Source: Sinorhizobium sp. 8-89
Lineage (GTDB): Bacteria > Pseudomonadota > Alphaproteobacteria > Rhizobiales > Rhizobiaceae
Reading direction: 5' to 3'
Assembly (NCBI RefSeq): GCF_030124325.1
Contig: NZ_JASKLR010000018.1
Coordinates: forward strand, 46,408 to 110,407
Length of the DNA: 64,000 nucleotides
Below, piece by piece: positions 10,001 through 19,806 of this stretch (the stretch's first letter is position 1; each line of letters opens with the position of its first letter). The notes below the pieces were generated by a model. The model was not told where the DNA came from. It ran no database searches and saw only the letters and a list, made by a program, of their open reading frames with translations. A program made the position numbers and the translations under genes.

Positions 10001-10729
10001 ATCGAGCCTGTAGGCGAGCGCCACCAGTTCGTCATCGCGGTTCTGGTCGAATGCGTTCAGGCGGTCCTCGACACTGTTCCAGCGGCTTTCCAGACGGCGC
10101 ATGCCGTCGTCCCGTGCCAGGCCGTCGATCATCGCCCTGAGGTCGTCGAACTCGACGCGCAGTGCGTCCGCCTGAGCGGGAGATGCCTGTAGGCCGAGCT
10201 GATGAATGCTGTCTGCCAGCCGCTGCAGATCTGCCCGGATGTCCTCGGCGAAGCGATGATCCTGTGCCTCGGTCTTGATGCCTCGAATTTCCGATCGGAG
10301 GGCGTTCAACTCACGACCGAGTCCATCGCTTATGTCGCGCTTCAACTCCTGCCTCAGTCCTACCAGAGCTTCGGCTATGTCGGCCGCAGCCGACGCGGGC
10401 CGCGTCGGTGCGACGTGCGGCAGGGCATCTTCCTGGACGCGGCCGGGAGCAAACCGGTCAGCCTCCCGCGCGGCGATGCGTTCGCGCAGCGAGGGCCGCT
10501 CGCGGCCTGCGCTCAATGCGCGCTGGCGCTGCAGAATTTCGGAGACGGCGTCGCTGGTGGTTGCCGCGCGCTCGGTTTGGCGATGCGGCGGCTCGCGTCC
10601 CGCCCCGCTCATCAAGCCTTCAATGCGCGCCTCCAGCCCCTCGATGGTACGGTTCAGGGCATCAAGCGACGGCCTGTCGCCATAGGACGGGCTGCCCGTG
10701 CGCTGAGGATTGGATCGCGATCCGTTCAT
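7055..10729 (-). CDS. podJ: PodJ-type polar organelle/localisation protein
   Basis: A protein of about 1224 residues. The cytoplasmic N-terminal two thirds is dominated by heptad-like coiled coil (repeated Leu/Asp-Arg patterns, residues about 20-640). A single transmembrane helix follows at about 795-815. The periplasmic part has an Ala/Glu/Pro linker, Sel1-type TPR repeats (about 950-1110; AVKWYQRAADAG, AAKWFEKAASLG) and a C-terminal peptidoglycan-binding domain ending LVKELLKRNS. This is the PodJ layout known from Caulobacter and from S. meliloti, where it marks the new cell pole and affects division and envelope polysaccharide. ATG at 10729 is chosen over an in-frame start 30 bases upstream. 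Monocistronic; the beta-oxidation operon is divergent. Confidence 0.9.
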   Translation of the reverse strand: MNGSRSNPQRTGSPSYGDRPSLDALNRTIEGLEARIEGLMSGAGREPPHRQTERAATTSDAVSEILQRQRALSAGRERPSLRERIAAREADRFAPGRVQEDALPHVAPTRPASAAADIAEALVGLRQELKRDISDGLGRELNALRSEIRGIKTEAQDHRFAEDIRADLQRLADSIHQLGLQASPAQADALRVEFDDLRAMIDGLARDDGMRRLESRWNSVEDRLNAFDQNRDDELVALAYRLDEIKSQIGALNKGSAIEVLEDKLVAVAQAIEMLGRQMQPDDRRLVSQFADLDARLDEISRAIAVNSRSAAGLDSPFVDRLESRFGELSRQIDDIVHPADVGLGARLEALTVRVEELAGEKAAARLEERLDELSMLLERSQKTAQPELTGYLTDISRKIEALDQGSVNDALAERLDYLARRIDDLGMQADRPATDSRFERLEDRLAGIAQRLEETHAAPFDDRDALRNLEAQIANLSTLVSHPRTEAGAIPADFEDRMNALEDYLATSDEYIIEAARQAAEAVMEAYAKNGSAQMHASGDMAAISALAEDLRTLEDLSRSSDERTARTFEALHETLVHIAEKLERLEERAPVAAAMRSEAAMAKAAQPEFSDPFGNADLDDRDGDLQRKVSVLQAEDAAAAPASATAGDLVVAEAVSTVQSGETRDPAPAARTGLLAGLTRRFSAKRTAPLPERVRQVVEPAPSIDPSEMLAPEDANQLLEPGSGVPDVKKILERVRAGQMSRGGQQAFEGDKADFIAAARRAAQLAVEEADTLNGAKNGNGPSGAGAFARHRRPILMAVGAVLLAIMSYPLVSTVLKGKDMPDIQPAAVIEQKAVSEAVELKAADDRLEETAPSAIAEASQAEPKAPEASPEAVRVPAMAESAPAEEPKAEPEAVIAASGQAPLLQPAPAQSGAASTFQVPAATARAGTFEPVTKPGDIILPDGFGPAALVTAAKGGDPHAFYEIGARLTEGRGVKEDLAEAVKWYQRAADAGVIPAEYRLASLYEKGSGVLRDAVKAKTLYLKAAAAGNASAIHNLAVMLASGRDGAPDFAEAAKWFEKAASLGVRDSQFNLAVLYARGNGVKQDLEESYKWFAIAARDGDKDAGEKRDEIAKAMKPEQLTSAKARADAWKAQPVDAKANTVDIPDAWVGPPTKTATVDMTKAVRNIQAILNNNGFDAGKPDGHLGNKTIAAIKAFQKSVGQEPTGEITDELVKELLKRNS

Positions 10730-11159
10730 TGTCTCTTCGCCCCTGTCGTTGACCACCATCGAAAGCCGCGAGCGAAAAGAGCCAGGCTTTCCGGGCCTGC
10801 GGCATGATCGATGCGATCAAAGCAACAACAACGCGAGGACCGGACCCGTTGCAGCTTTGACCATCTCACCGCCCACAATTCATTAAACGTGGTAAATAAG
10901 CCGTTAATCGACCTGTGTTTTTTAACGATTTGTCAGGATCGCGGCCGCCGCGCTGGGGTTGCTCCACGGATTTTCCATTCACTCGAGCGAGCCGCAAAAC
11001 TTTTATACGCGTCGATTTTTGACGTTTACGCAAACGTCAAAGTTTTGTAGCATCCTGTCGAAGATGCGTGGCCGCAGCCAGCGGTGTACGCTCTAAAGCA
11101 GTGGGAATCGGGCGGCGGCAACCCGGCGCAAGCCCGAAGGGAATAAAGGCGAGGAAAGA
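10730..11159. other. Divergent regulatory region, podJ / beta-oxidation operon
   Basis: About 430 bp without a gene. The central part (10870-10960) is AT-rich relative to its surroundings, with several TTAA tetramers (CATTAAACG, CGTTAATCG, TTTTTAACG). These resemble CtrA half-sites, but no pair has the TTAA-N7-TTAA spacing. The palindromic operator at 11018-11041 lies on the side of the acyl-CoA dehydrogenase gene. Confidence 0.6.
11018..11041. promoter_or_regulatory. Palindromic operator of the beta-oxidation operon
   Basis: TTTGACGTTT and AAACGTCAAA, perfect 10-bp arms separated by ACGC. It lies 119 bp upstream of the acyl-CoA dehydrogenase start. The same 24 bases occur upstream of the nitronate monooxygenase at 41900. 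The motif resembles sites assigned to MerR-type LiuR/fatty-acid regulators in proteobacteria. The identity of the binding protein is inference. Confidence 0.7.
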
Positions 11160-12956
11160 ATGCCCATCTACAAGGCTCCGGTCGACGACACCCTGTTTAT
11201 CCTCAACGACGTGCTCGGCATCGAGCGCTACCACAACCTGCCGGGCTTTGCGGATACGAGCCCGGACACCGTGGCGGCGATCGTCGGCGAGGCCGCGAAG
11301 CTCGCGGAAGAGGTTCTCTTTCCGATCAATCTTTCCGGCGACCAGGAAGGCTGCAAGCGCCATGACGACGGCTCGGTCACGGTGCCGAAGGGTTTCAAGC
11401 AGGCCTTCGGTCTCTATCGAGAAGGCGGCTGGCTCGGCCTTGCGGCGCCGGAAGAATTTGGCGGCCAGGGCCTGCCCTATACGCTGCACACAGCCGTCGG
11501 CGAATTCATGTCCGCCGCGAACATGTCGCTGATGATGTATCCGGGCCTGACGCAGGGGGCGATCGCCGCCATCCTCGTGCACGGCTCCGAGGAGCAAAAG
11601 CGGACCTATCTGCCGAAGATGGTCGACGGCACCTGGACCGGCACGATGAATCTGACGGAGCCGCATTGCGGCACCGACCTCGGCCTCTTGCGCACCAAGG
11701 CCGTCCCGAACGGCGACGGCTCCTACAGGATCTCCGGCCAGAAGATCTTCATTTCCGCCGGCGAACACGACATGGCTGAGAACATCATCCATCTGGTACT
11801 GGCCCGCATCGAGGGAGCCCCGGAAGGCGTCAAGGGCATCTCGCTCTTCATCGTGCCGAAGTACAAGCTGGACGACAGCGGAGAACCCGGCGAGCGCAAC
11901 GGCGTTTCCTGCGGCGCGATCGAACACAAGATGGGGATTCACGGCAATTCGACCTGCGTGATGAACTATGACGAGGCGACCGGCTACCTGATCGGCGCGG
12001 AGAACAAGGGCCTCAGCGCCATGTTCGTGATGATGAACGAGGCCCGCCTTGCCGTCGGCATGCAGGGGCTTTCGATCGCGGAAATCGCCTACCAGAATGC
12101 CGCGAACTACGCTCGCGAGCGCATCCAGGGCCGTTCGCTTTCCGGCCCGAAGGCACCGGACAAGAAGGCCGATCCGATCATCGTCCATCCGGATGTGCGC
12201 CGCACGTTGATGACAATCAAGGCCTTCAACGAGGCCGGCCGCGCCTTCACGCTCTGGACGGCGCTGAAATCCGACATCGCCCACCGCTCCGACAGCGAAG
12301 AGGAGCGCCAGGCGGCAGACGACATTCTTGGTCTGATGACGCCGATCCTCAAGGGCGTCATGACCGACAAGGGCTTCGACCATGCGGTTATGGCGCAGCA
12401 GGTCTTCGGTGGTCACGGCTATATCGAAGAGCACGGCATGAGCCAGTACGTACGCGATGCCCGCATCGCGATGATCTACGAGGGGGCCAACGGCATCCAA
12501 GCGCTCGACCTCGTCGGCCGGAAGCTGGCGATGAACGGCGGCCGCGCGGTCATGGCGCTCTTCAAGGAGATCGGCGACTTCTGCGAGGAGAACCGCGACG
12601 ACGAGAAGCTGTCGGGCTATACCAAAGCGCTGAAGAAAGGTCTGAACGACCTGCAGGCGGCGACCATGTGGTTCATGCAGAACGCCATGGCGAAGCCCGA
12701 CAATGCGGGTGCCGGCTCGACCGATTACATGCACCTCTTCGGCCTCGTCGTGCTCGGTTACATGTGGGCGAGGATGGCCAAAACGGCTGAGGAGAAGCTT
12801 GCCGCTGGCGAAACCGCACAGGCGGACTACCTGAAGAACAAGCTGATCACCGCCAAGTTCTTCATGGAGCGCATCCTGCCGGAGACGGCCCTGCGCAAGG
12901 CGCGCATTGAAACCGGCGCCGACACGCTGATGGCGCTGGACGCCGCCGCGTTCTGA
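11160..12956 (+). CDS. Acyl-CoA dehydrogenase (FadE/DmdC-like, ~600 aa)
   Basis: An FAD enzyme of 598 residues, longer than the classic 380-residue family because of a C-terminal extension. It has the N-terminal helical, central beta ([13 protein letters not shown]) and C-terminal domains, with [23 protein letters not shown] near residue 415. It should catalyse the first, flavin-dependent oxidation of acyl-CoA. First gene of an operon with fadA and fadB, behind a GAGGAAAG ribosome site and the palindromic operator at 11018. The chain-length preference is not readable. Confidence 0.93.
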   Translation: MPIYKAPVDDTLFILNDVLGIERYHNLPGFADTSPDTVAAIVGEAAKLAEEVLFPINLSGDQEGCKRHDDGSVTVPKGFKQAFGLYREGGWLGLAAPEEFGGQGLPYTLHTAVGEFMSAANMSLMMYPGLTQGAIAAILVHGSEEQKRTYLPKMVDGTWTGTMNLTEPHCGTDLGLLRTKAVPNGDGSYRISGQKIFISAGEHDMAENIIHLVLARIEGAPEGVKGISLFIVPKYKLDDSGEPGERNGVSCGAIEHKMGIHGNSTCVMNYDEATGYLIGAENKGLSAMFVMMNEARLAVGMQGLSIAEIAYQNAANYARERIQGRSLSGPKAPDKKADPIIVHPDVRRTLMTIKAFNEAGRAFTLWTALKSDIAHRSDSEEERQAADDILGLMTPILKGVMTDKGFDHAVMAQQVFGGHGYIEEHGMSQYVRDARIAMIYEGANGIQALDLVGRKLAMNGGRAVMALFKEIGDFCEENRDDEKLSGYTKALKKGLNDLQAATMWFMQNAMAKPDNAGAGSTDYMHLFGLVVLGYMWARMAKTAEEKLAAGETAQADYLKNKLITAKFFMERILPETALRKARIETGADTLMALDAAAF

Positions 12957-13067
12957 TTTCAGAGTGGAACTGGACGAGGAACGGCCTGCGGAGCGGCTTT
13001 CCGCCCGCGCTCCGTTTCAATTGATGATGCGCGGCCCGACGAGGCGCCGGCAAAAGGGAGATGAGAC

Positions 13068-14276
13068 ATGACGAAAGTCTTCGTTTACGACCACGTGCGC
13101 ACGCCGCGCGGGCGTGGCAAGAAGGACGGATCGCTGCACGAAGTGCCGTCCGTCCGGCTCGCCGCCAAGGTGCTCGAGGCGGTCCGCGACCGCAGCGGGC
13201 TAGACACGTCGACCGTCGACGACATCGTCATGGGGTGCGTCGATCCGGTGATGGATGCCGGCTCGGTGATCCCCAAGGCCGCCGCCTTCGAGGCCGGCTA
13301 CTCGACGCGGGCGCCCGGCATGCAGATCTCCCGCTTCTGCGCCTCCGGGCTTGATGCCGTCAATTTCGGTGCGGCCAAAATTGCCCAGGGCGCGGACGAT
13401 ATCGTGATCGCCGGCGGCGTCGAATCCATGTCGCGCGTCGGCCTCGGCATGTCGGGCGGCTCCTGGTTCATGGACCCCTCCGTCAACCTGCCGGCCTATT
13501 TCATGCCGCAGGGCGTCTCGGCCGATCTGATCGCCACGAAATACGGCTTTTCGCGTGACGACGTCGATGCCTATGCGGTCGAAAGCCAGAAGCGTGCAGC
13601 CAATGCCTGGGAAAAGGGCTACTTCAAGAACTCGGTCGTGCCGGTCAAGGATCAGAACGGGCTCACCATTCTCGACCGTGACGAGCACATGCGGCCCGCC
13701 ACCGACATGCAGGCGCTCGCCTCGCTCAATCCGTCCTTCCAGATGCCCGGCGAGATGGGCGGCTTCGAAGCCGTCGCCATCCAGGCGCATCCGGAGATCG
13801 AAAAGATCAACTATGTCCACCACGCCGGCAATTCGTCCGGCATCGTCGACGGCGCGGCCGCCGTTCTCCTCGGCTCCAAGGCCGGCGGCGAATCCATGGG
13901 CCTGAAGCCTCGCGCGCGCATCCGCGCCTTCGCCAATATCGGCTCCGACCCGGCGCTGATGCTGACCGGTCCGGTTGATGTGACCGAAAAGCTCCTGAAG
14001 CGCGCCGACATGAAGCTTTCTGACATCGATCTCTTTGAGCTCAACGAAGCCTTTGCCGCCGTGGTGCTCCGCTATATGCAGGCCTTCGACATTCCGCACG
14101 ACCAGATCAACGTCAATGGCGGGGCGATCGCGATGGGCCATCCGCTAGGCGCCACCGGCGCGATGATCCTCGGCACAGTGCTCGATGAACTGGAGCGCCG
14201 CGATCTCAACACCGCGCTCGTCACGCTCTGCATCGGCGCCGGCATGGGCACTGCCACCATCATCGAACGCGTCTGA
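13068..14276 (+). CDS. fadA: Acetyl-CoA C-acyltransferase (thiolase)
   Basis: A thiolase of 402 residues. The acylation cysteine lies in [12 protein letters not shown] near residue 90. The C-terminal catalytic motifs are [15 protein letters not shown] and CIGAGMGTA. It performs the thiolytic cleavage that ends each beta-oxidation cycle. It follows the dehydrogenase by 111 bp and precedes fadB by 21 bp with a GGGAGAG site, forming the usual alphaproteobacterial operon. Confidence 0.94.
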   Translation: MTKVFVYDHVRTPRGRGKKDGSLHEVPSVRLAAKVLEAVRDRSGLDTSTVDDIVMGCVDPVMDAGSVIPKAAAFEAGYSTRAPGMQISRFCASGLDAVNFGAAKIAQGADDIVIAGGVESMSRVGLGMSGGSWFMDPSVNLPAYFMPQGVSADLIATKYGFSRDDVDAYAVESQKRAANAWEKGYFKNSVVPVKDQNGLTILDRDEHMRPATDMQALASLNPSFQMPGEMGGFEAVAIQAHPEIEKINYVHHAGNSSGIVDGAAAVLLGSKAGGESMGLKPRARIRAFANIGSDPALMLTGPVDVTEKLLKRADMKLSDIDLFELNEAFAAVVLRYMQAFDIPHDQINVNGGAIAMGHPLGATGAMILGTVLDELERRDLNTALVTLCIGAGMGTATIIERV

Positions 14277-14297
14277 TCCGGTCCTGGGAGAGAGAAA

Positions 14298-16511
14298 ATG
14301 TCTTACACGAATTTCAAGATCGAAACCGATGCCGATGGCATCGCGCTCGTTACCTGGGACATGCCCGAGAAGTCTATGAACGTCTTCACCCAGGAGGTCA
14401 TGGAGGAACTGAACGCGATCGTCGACCAGACGACCGCCGACGCGGCCGTCAAGGGCGTCGTCTTCACCTCGGGCAAGTCGTCCTTCTCCGGCGGCGCCGA
14501 TCTTTCGATGATCAAGTCGATGTTCACCTTCCAGGCGGAGGAAAAGAAAAAGGACCCGGCCAACGCCGCCCAGAAGCTATTCGACCTGGTCGGTCGCATG
14601 ACCGGACTTTTCCGCAAGCTCGAGACCTCGGGCAAGCCCTGGGTCTCGGCGATCAACGGCACCTGCATGGGCGGCGCCTTCGAGCTCTCGCTCGCCTGCC
14701 ACGGCCGTGTCGCCTCCAATTCGAAAGCGGTCAAGATCGCGCTGCCCGAAGTCAAGGTCGGCATATTCCCCGGCGCCGGCGGCACCCAGCGCGTGCCGCG
14801 CCTCACCAATGCGCAGGACGCGCTGCAGATGATGACGACCGGCTCGTCGTTGACGGCGGCGCGTGCCAAGGCGATGGGGCTCGTGCATGAGGTGGTCGAT
14901 CCGGACAAGCTGATCGACGCCGCCAAGGCGATGATCAGGAACGGCCTGAAGCCGATACAGCCCTGGGACGAAAAGGGCTTCAAGGTGCCGGGCGGCGGCA
15001 TCTGGACGCCGGCTTCGGCCCAGCTCTGGCCCGCCGCCTCGGGCATTCTTCGCCGCGAGACCTATGGCAACTATCCGGGTGCCATCGCCATCCTGAAATG
15101 CGTCTATGAAGGCCTGCAGGTGCCCTTCGACACGGCCTTGAAGATCGAGCAGCGCTACTTCACCGAGATCCTGCAGACGACCGAAGCCTTCTCGATGATC
15201 CGGTCGCTGTTCATCTCGATGCAGGAGCTCGGCAAGGGCGCGCGTCGCCCCGCCGGCGTGCCGAAGTCCGAATTCAAAAAGGTCGGCGTCGTCGGCGCCG
15301 GCTTTATGGGTGCTTCGATCGCCTATGTCACCGCTGCCGCCGGCATCCCCGTAACCCTCATCGACCGCGACATGGAATCGGCCGAAAAAGGCAAGGCGCA
15401 TTCCGAAGGGCTGGTGAAGGATTCTATTGGCAAGGGCCGGCTGACCAAGGAAGAAGGCGAGGCGCTGCTTGCCCGCATCACGCCGTCGGCCGACTATGGC
15501 GACCTCAAGGACGCCGGCCTCGTCGTCGAGGCGGTTTTCGAGGACCGGCAGGTCAAGAAGGACGTGATCGAGAACGTGGAAGCGGTGATCGCGCCGGACG
15601 CCATCTTCGCTTCCAACACCTCGACGCTGCCGATCACCGGCCTTGCCAAGAATTCGAAGCGGCCGGACCAGTTCATCGGCATCCACTTCTTCTCACCCGT
15701 CGAGAAGATGATGCTGACGGAGGTGATCCTCGGCAAGGAAACCGGTGACAGGGCACTCGCCACGGCACTCGATTATGTCGCCGCGATCAGGAAGACACCA
15801 ATCGTCGTCAACGACACCCGCGGCTTCTACGTCAACCGCTGCGTCTTCCGCTATATCCATGAAGCCTACGATATGCTGATCGAGGGCGTGCCGCCGGCGA
15901 TGATCGAAAACGCTGCCAAGATGGCGGGCATGCCGGTCGGTCCGCTGTCGCTCAACGACGAGGTGGCGATCGATCTCAGCCAGAAGATCCTGAAGGCGAC
16001 CGTCGCCGATCTCGGTGAAAAGGCCGTCGATCCGCGCCACATGGAGCTGATCAACAAAATGGTCGATGAGCTCGATCGCCGCGGCCGCAAGAACGGCAAG
16101 GGTTTCTACGAGTATCCGGCGAAGCCCGCCAAGAAGTACCTGTGGCCGGAACTGAAGACGCTCTATCCGCAGCAGGACGCCGACAGGATCGACGTCGAGG
16201 TGCTGAAGCAGCGCTTCCTGGCGACCATCGCGCTGGAAGCCGCCTGCACCATCGAGGAAGGCATCGTCACCGACCCGCGCGAAGCCGATGTCGGCTCGAT
16301 CCTCGGCTTCGGCTTCGCGCCCTATACCGGAGGCACGCTCTCCTACATCGACGGCATGGGTGCGAAGGCTTTCGTCAATCTCTGCGAGAAGCTCGCCAAG
16401 AATTACGGCGACCACTTCAAGCCGACGCCGCTGCTCAAGGAGATGGCGGAAAAGGGCGAGACCTTCTACGGACGCTTCGATCCTTACGGGGAGGCGCAGA
16501 AGGCGGCGTAA
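14298..16511 (+). CDS. fadB: Bifunctional enoyl-CoA hydratase / 3-hydroxyacyl-CoA dehydrogenase
   Basis: A protein of 737 residues with the FadB/FadJ domain order. An enoyl-CoA hydratase domain at about 1-200 includes [11 protein letters not shown] and [16 protein letters not shown]. An NAD-binding domain begins near 328 ([15 protein letters not shown]), and two 3-hydroxyacyl-CoA dehydrogenase C-terminal domains follow. It carries out the hydration and second oxidation steps. The operon ends in a strong intrinsic terminator at 16544. Confidence 0.94.
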   Translation: MSYTNFKIETDADGIALVTWDMPEKSMNVFTQEVMEELNAIVDQTTADAAVKGVVFTSGKSSFSGGADLSMIKSMFTFQAEEKKKDPANAAQKLFDLVGRMTGLFRKLETSGKPWVSAINGTCMGGAFELSLACHGRVASNSKAVKIALPEVKVGIFPGAGGTQRVPRLTNAQDALQMMTTGSSLTAARAKAMGLVHEVVDPDKLIDAAKAMIRNGLKPIQPWDEKGFKVPGGGIWTPASAQLWPAASGILRRETYGNYPGAIAILKCVYEGLQVPFDTALKIEQRYFTEILQTTEAFSMIRSLFISMQELGKGARRPAGVPKSEFKKVGVVGAGFMGASIAYVTAAAGIPVTLIDRDMESAEKGKAHSEGLVKDSIGKGRLTKEEGEALLARITPSADYGDLKDAGLVVEAVFEDRQVKKDVIENVEAVIAPDAIFASNTSTLPITGLAKNSKRPDQFIGIHFFSPVEKMMLTEVILGKETGDRALATALDYVAAIRKTPIVVNDTRGFYVNRCVFRYIHEAYDMLIEGVPPAMIENAAKMAGMPVGPLSLNDEVAIDLSQKILKATVADLGEKAVDPRHMELINKMVDELDRRGRKNGKGFYEYPAKPAKKYLWPELKTLYPQQDADRIDVEVLKQRFLATIALEAACTIEEGIVTDPREADVGSILGFGFAPYTGGTLSYIDGMGAKAFVNLCEKLAKNYGDHFKPTPLLKEMAEKGETFYGRFDPYGEAQKAA

Positions 16512-16543
16512 ATCGCTCGCCTGTTACGTTCATGGCAGCATTC

Positions 16544-16576
16544 AAGGGCCGGCCCGTCGGGTGCGGCCCTTTTTTT
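16544..16576 (+). terminator. Rho-independent terminator of the beta-oxidation operon
   Basis: AAGGGCC (544-550) pairs with GGCCCTT (565-571), followed by a run of T. It lies 33 bp after the fadB stop. Confidence 0.85.
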
Positions 16577-16709
16577 GCGAGATGCGCTGGCCTCTTTATC
16601 AGTGACCCTCGGAATGGAGGCAATCAATCTTGGCAAACGGCTGACCCACAATGTTCTGTCGGCTCGTGCTTGGCCAGATCGTCCTCTGGTCATGACAGGA
16701 GGAGCTCCC

Positions 16710-17006
16710 ATGGCCAAACCAAACAGGATCATCGTTGAGAACATCATCCGCCCCGGCAAGACCAATTCGGTCGACGCCGAGAAATACGCGGCAATGAAGA
16801 CCGCCCTGCTGGCCGTCGTTCCGGCCGAAGTGCCCGGCCTCACGCTTGCTGAAATCCGCGAGCGTATTTTCGCGCATCTATTGGAGGAGAAATTTCCACG
16901 TGGCAAAGGGGTAAGCTGGTGGTCGAAGACCGTGCAACTCGACCTTGAGGCGAAGGGTGTGATCGCGCGGGAAAAGACGAGTCCGATGCGGCTGCACAAG
17001 ATCTGA
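16710..17006 (+). CDS. Conserved small hypothetical protein (DUF6958-like)
   Basis: A basic protein of 98 residues beginning MAKPNRIIVENIIRPGK and ending SPMRLHKI. It has a predicted mixed alpha/beta core with a LEEKFPRGKGVSWWSKTVQLDLE segment that looks like a winged-helix wing. The start is set by an excellent AGGAGGAG site; the frame is open further upstream but has no ribosome site there. I recall relatives in rhizobia as uncharacterised proteins, and the family label is from memory. Confidence 0.65.
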   Translation: MAKPNRIIVENIIRPGKTNSVDAEKYAAMKTALLAVVPAEVPGLTLAEIRERIFAHLLEEKFPRGKGVSWWSKTVQLDLEAKGVIAREKTSPMRLHKI

Positions 17007-17138
17007 CGAAGGTTTCCGAGCCGTGATCAGAACCGTGGACGTGCAGAGATCAATTCGCCGGCTTTGATCATGATCAAGCCGCTCGGCTTGTCTTCCGGCT
17101 AAAAGACAGCAATATCCAGACAAGCCAGAACGGACTTC

Positions 17139-17720
17139 ATGCAGCCACTTCAATTCACGCTCGGCATTCTGCTCCTGCTCGCGACGCCGGGGCCGACAAA
17201 CACGCTGCTTTGCCTTTCCGGCGCAGTCTCGGGCGTGCGGCCCTCTACGCGGCTGCTCCTTGCGGAGCTCAGCGGCTATCTCTGCGTCATCATCCCGGTC
17301 GCCGGCTTCGCTGCGCCGCTGCTTGCTGCGCATCCGCAAATAAGCCTCGCCGTGAAACTGGCCGCTGCCGGTTGGATCCTGTTCATGGCTCACACGCTCT
17401 GGACAGCCCGTGGACTTCAATCGGACGACCAGCCGATCTCGTTCAGGCAGGTGTTCGTGACCACGCTGCTGAACCCGAAAGCCCTGATCGTTGCTCTGGT
17501 AATGATGCCGCAGGTGGGGCTTGGCGCGATGATGCCTTGGTTAGCCGGATTCTCGCTGCTGGTCGTTCTCGCCGGTTCGGCGTGGATTCTCGCCGGCGCC
17601 ACGCTTGCGCGGCTATCGAAGACGCCGGCGGCGGCAGGACTGCCGCGCCGCGTGGCGGCTGTCTGCCTGATGATCTTCTCGTTCGGTATGGCGAGCAGCG
17701 CGCTTGCGTCCATGGCCTGA
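17139..17720 (+). CDS. LysE/RhtB-family amino-acid exporter
   Basis: A six-helix membrane protein of 193 residues with the family signature TPGPTNTLL near residue 20. The family exports amino acids or their derivatives; the substrate is unknown. Its stop is 24 bp from the stop of the convergent SRPBCC gene. Confidence 0.84.
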   Translation: MQPLQFTLGILLLLATPGPTNTLLCLSGAVSGVRPSTRLLLAELSGYLCVIIPVAGFAAPLLAAHPQISLAVKLAAAGWILFMAHTLWTARGLQSDDQPISFRQVFVTTLLNPKALIVALVMMPQVGLGAMMPWLAGFSLLVVLAGSAWILAGATLARLSKTPAAAGLPRRVAAVCLMIFSFGMASSALASMA

Positions 17721-17744
17721 TGGCGCAAGCCGCGTTCCTCAGGC

Positions 17745-18218
17745 TCAGGCTGCATCGCCCGTCTCACCGAGTTCTGCGGCGAGAAAGCCGATCAACTGCT
17801 CCCAGCCTTCCCGGCGATATTCGACCTTGTCCAGCCCGTCGAGAAAGGCCGCCTGTTCGGTGAAAATGAAGCGGGTGCCCTTGCCTTCGGGCAGGATATC
17901 GACGGTGGCGATGGAGGCGGAAATCCGCCGGTCATCCTTCGCCATAGTGTAGGCCGAGACAATCCGCCTGTTCTCGACGATGTCGAGATAGACGGTCTCG
18001 TTGAAATAGAACGTTTTGCCGTCCTGGCTGAAACGGCCGCTTTCACGCCCGCCGACGTGGAAATCGTGCCGGTATTCCGCCACCGGCCAATTGTCCGCTT
18101 TGACGAACCATCGGTCATGCGCCGCAGGATCGGCAAAGGCGCGAAAGACCTGCTCGGGCGATGCCTTGAAGACGCGTTCTATGGTGAAGCTTGCATGCTC
18201 TGCGGATGGGCTGGTCAT
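17745..18218 (-). CDS. SRPBCC (AHSA1-like) domain protein
   Basis: A protein of 157 residues. It starts with HASFTIERVFKASPEQVFRAFADP and ends with EGWEQLIGFLAAELGE, a single START-like ligand-binding fold of the Aha1-C/activator type. It has a strong AAGGAG site. Such genes are commonly paired with ArsR- or HxlR-type repressors, and a divergent HxlR gene lies at 18503. The upstream interval contains two copies of the AACTGCT-N11-AGCAGTT motif, so repression by that protein is likely. Ligand unknown. Confidence 0.85.
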   Translation of the reverse strand: MTSPSAEHASFTIERVFKASPEQVFRAFADPAAHDRWFVKADNWPVAEYRHDFHVGGRESGRFSQDGKTFYFNETVYLDIVENRRIVSAYTMAKDDRRISASIATVDILPEGKGTRFIFTEQAAFLDGLDKVEYRREGWEQLIGFLAAELGETGDAA

Positions 18219-18318
18219 GGTCTTCTCCTTTCCGTGATCGTACCCCGGCGCTCCTCCACCAGGAATCCTTCGGGACTAACGTCTTTGTCCATGGCTTGGC
18301 GACTATGTCATTCGATGC

Positions 18319-18382
18319 CAACTGCTATCAAACTGAAAGCAGTTGCACATTAGCCTCACTGGTGCGATAATGCAAGCAGTTT
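18319..18382. promoter_or_regulatory. Double operator between the SRPBCC and HxlR genes
   Basis: Site one: CAACTGCT (18319-18326) and AGCAGTTG (18338-18345), perfect arms. Site two: ACTGGT (18358-18363) and AGCAGT (18375-18380), one mismatch, same 11-base gap. Centres are 37 bp apart. The motif and gap equal those at 4192-4226. A further degenerate ATGCAAGCGATTT lies just downstream at about 18400. Confidence 0.65.
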
Positions 18383-18502
18383 AGCCGGATGTGCAAATAT
18401 GCAAGCGATTTCCGCCAGCATCTCGCATCTCAACTTGCCAGAATCGTTCGCGTTCATGATCTTGGGTCAGTCACAAGATCAACGTGAACCACAGGGACCA
18501 GC

Positions 18503-19018
18503 ATGACAGACGACCATCGCTCGGCTTGCCCAATCAATCTCTCGCTCGAAGTCTTCGGTGACAAATGGAGCCTGCTGATCATCCGCGACATGATTTTCGG
18601 CGGCAAACGGCATTTCCGAGAACTCTTGCGCTCGCAGGAGGGCATTTCCTCCAACATTCTCGCCGATCGGCTGAAGACACTGGTGGAAATGGGCATGCTG
18701 ACGAAGAGCGACGACCCCAGCCACAAGCAGAAGGCGATCTACAGCCTGACCGAGATGACGATCGCACTGGTGCCGATCATGGCGCATCTCGGGGCCTGGG
18801 GCCGGCGTTACCTGCCGGTCAGCGAGGAGTTAAGCATCCGCGCCCAGCTGATGGAGGAAGGCGGCCCGGAACTCTGGGAGCGGTTCATGGATGAACTGCG
18901 GGTCGAACATCTCGGCGCCTCACCTCCGGTTCCGAACGGACCGACAGTGCGACAGACGCTGCAGGCGGCCTATGAGCAGGTCGTGGCCAGGAACACAACC
19001 GAGCGTGAGCTCGCCTGA
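18503..19018 (+). CDS. HxlR-family transcriptional regulator
   Basis: A winged-helix protein of 171 residues. The HxlR signature is visible: CPINLSLEVFGDKWSLLIIRDM, then FRELLRSQEGISSNILADRLKTLVEMGML. The N-terminal cysteine at residue 10 is the position used for redox or aldehyde sensing in some relatives. It is divergent from the SRPBCC gene with paired operators between them, so probably an autoregulated repressor. Confidence 0.88.
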   Translation: MTDDHRSACPINLSLEVFGDKWSLLIIRDMIFGGKRHFRELLRSQEGISSNILADRLKTLVEMGMLTKSDDPSHKQKAIYSLTEMTIALVPIMAHLGAWGRRYLPVSEELSIRAQLMEEGGPELWERFMDELRVEHLGASPPVPNGPTVRQTLQAAYEQVVARNTTERELA

Positions 19019-19097
19019 CTTCTGCCGAAAAGGACTATTTTCCTTCGCATTCTTTACGGCCATTGCCTGCTTCGCTAATGTAGAGGAGGCAGAAGGA

Positions 19098-19793
19098 ATG
19101 GCGGTCCCTCGCCCTTCCGGAGTGGATCGAATGCTTTCACACGACAGCATCTGGCGCGCCATTGACGCGCTGGCCGAGCGTCATCGGCTGTCGCCGTCCG
19201 GCCTAGCGCGCCGTGCGGGGCTCGATCCCACGTCCTTCAACAAGTCGAAGCGCCAATCTGCCGACGGTCGGGACCGGTGGCCCTCGACGGAATCGATCTC
19301 GAAAATCCTGGAAGCAACCGGCTCATCCCTCGACCAGTTCATGGCCCTCATGCGCCCTGTAGCGGGAAGCAGTGCGTCGGCGGACGAACGGGGGCATCCG
19401 GCAGCGGATATCCCGCTTATCGGTTTCGCCCAGGCCGGCGCCGGGGGTTTTTTCGATGACGGCGGCTTTCCGGTCGGCCACGGATGGGATGTTGTCGAAT
19501 TTCCCACCGCGCTTGGCCGCCGCTCCGGTATCTACGCGCTGGAGATCCAAGGCGACAGCATGCTGCCGCTCTATCGCGACGGCGATGTCCTGATCGTCGA
19601 TCCGGCCGCGCAGGTGCGCCGCGGCGATCGCGTCGTCGTCAAGACCTGCGAGGGCGAGGTGATGGCGAAGGTACTGTCTCGGCAGACGCCGCGCGGCATC
19701 GAGCTCCTGTCGCTCAACCCGGACCACCCGAACCGTAATTTCGAAATGTCAGACGTGGAGTGGATCGCCCGGATCATCTGGGCCAGCCAATAG
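19098..19793 (+). CDS. LexA/CI-like repressor with S24 peptidase domain
   Basis: A protein of 231 residues. The N-terminal helix-turn-helix (about 20-65, LSPSGLARRAGLDPTSFNKS) is joined to a C-terminal S24 peptidase domain. The Ser-Lys dyad can be placed at S154 (QGDSMLPLY) and K182 (RVVVKTCEGE). Relatives either self-cleave on RecA filaments or use the fold only for dimerisation. No clear Ala-Gly cleavage pair is certain, though AQAGAGG near 112-117 is a candidate. The first ATG (19098) has a GGAGGCAGAAGG site; an internal ATG at 19131 is possible. It sits in core chromosome next to a nuclease-fold gene, away from the prophage. Confidence 0.82.
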   Translation: MAVPRPSGVDRMLSHDSIWRAIDALAERHRLSPSGLARRAGLDPTSFNKSKRQSADGRDRWPSTESISKILEATGSSLDQFMALMRPVAGSSASADERGHPAADIPLIGFAQAGAGGFFDDGGFPVGHGWDVVEFPTALGRRSGIYALEIQGDSMLPLYRDGDVLIVDPAAQVRRGDRVVVKTCEGEVMAKVLSRQTPRGIELLSLNPDHPNRNFEMSDVEWIARIIWASQ

Positions 19794-19806
19794 GATATTC
19801 TTCCTG

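Noticed and set aside
7169..10807. Very long forward frames opposite podJ (for example 8351-10192)
   Set aside because: They are antisense to a coherent coiled-coil/Sel1 gene and arise from high third-position GC.
10870..10960. Possible CtrA box or origin-like AT-rich region upstream of podJ
   Set aside because: TTAA tetramers are present but none has the TTAA-N7-TTAA spacing, and there are no DnaA-box clusters.
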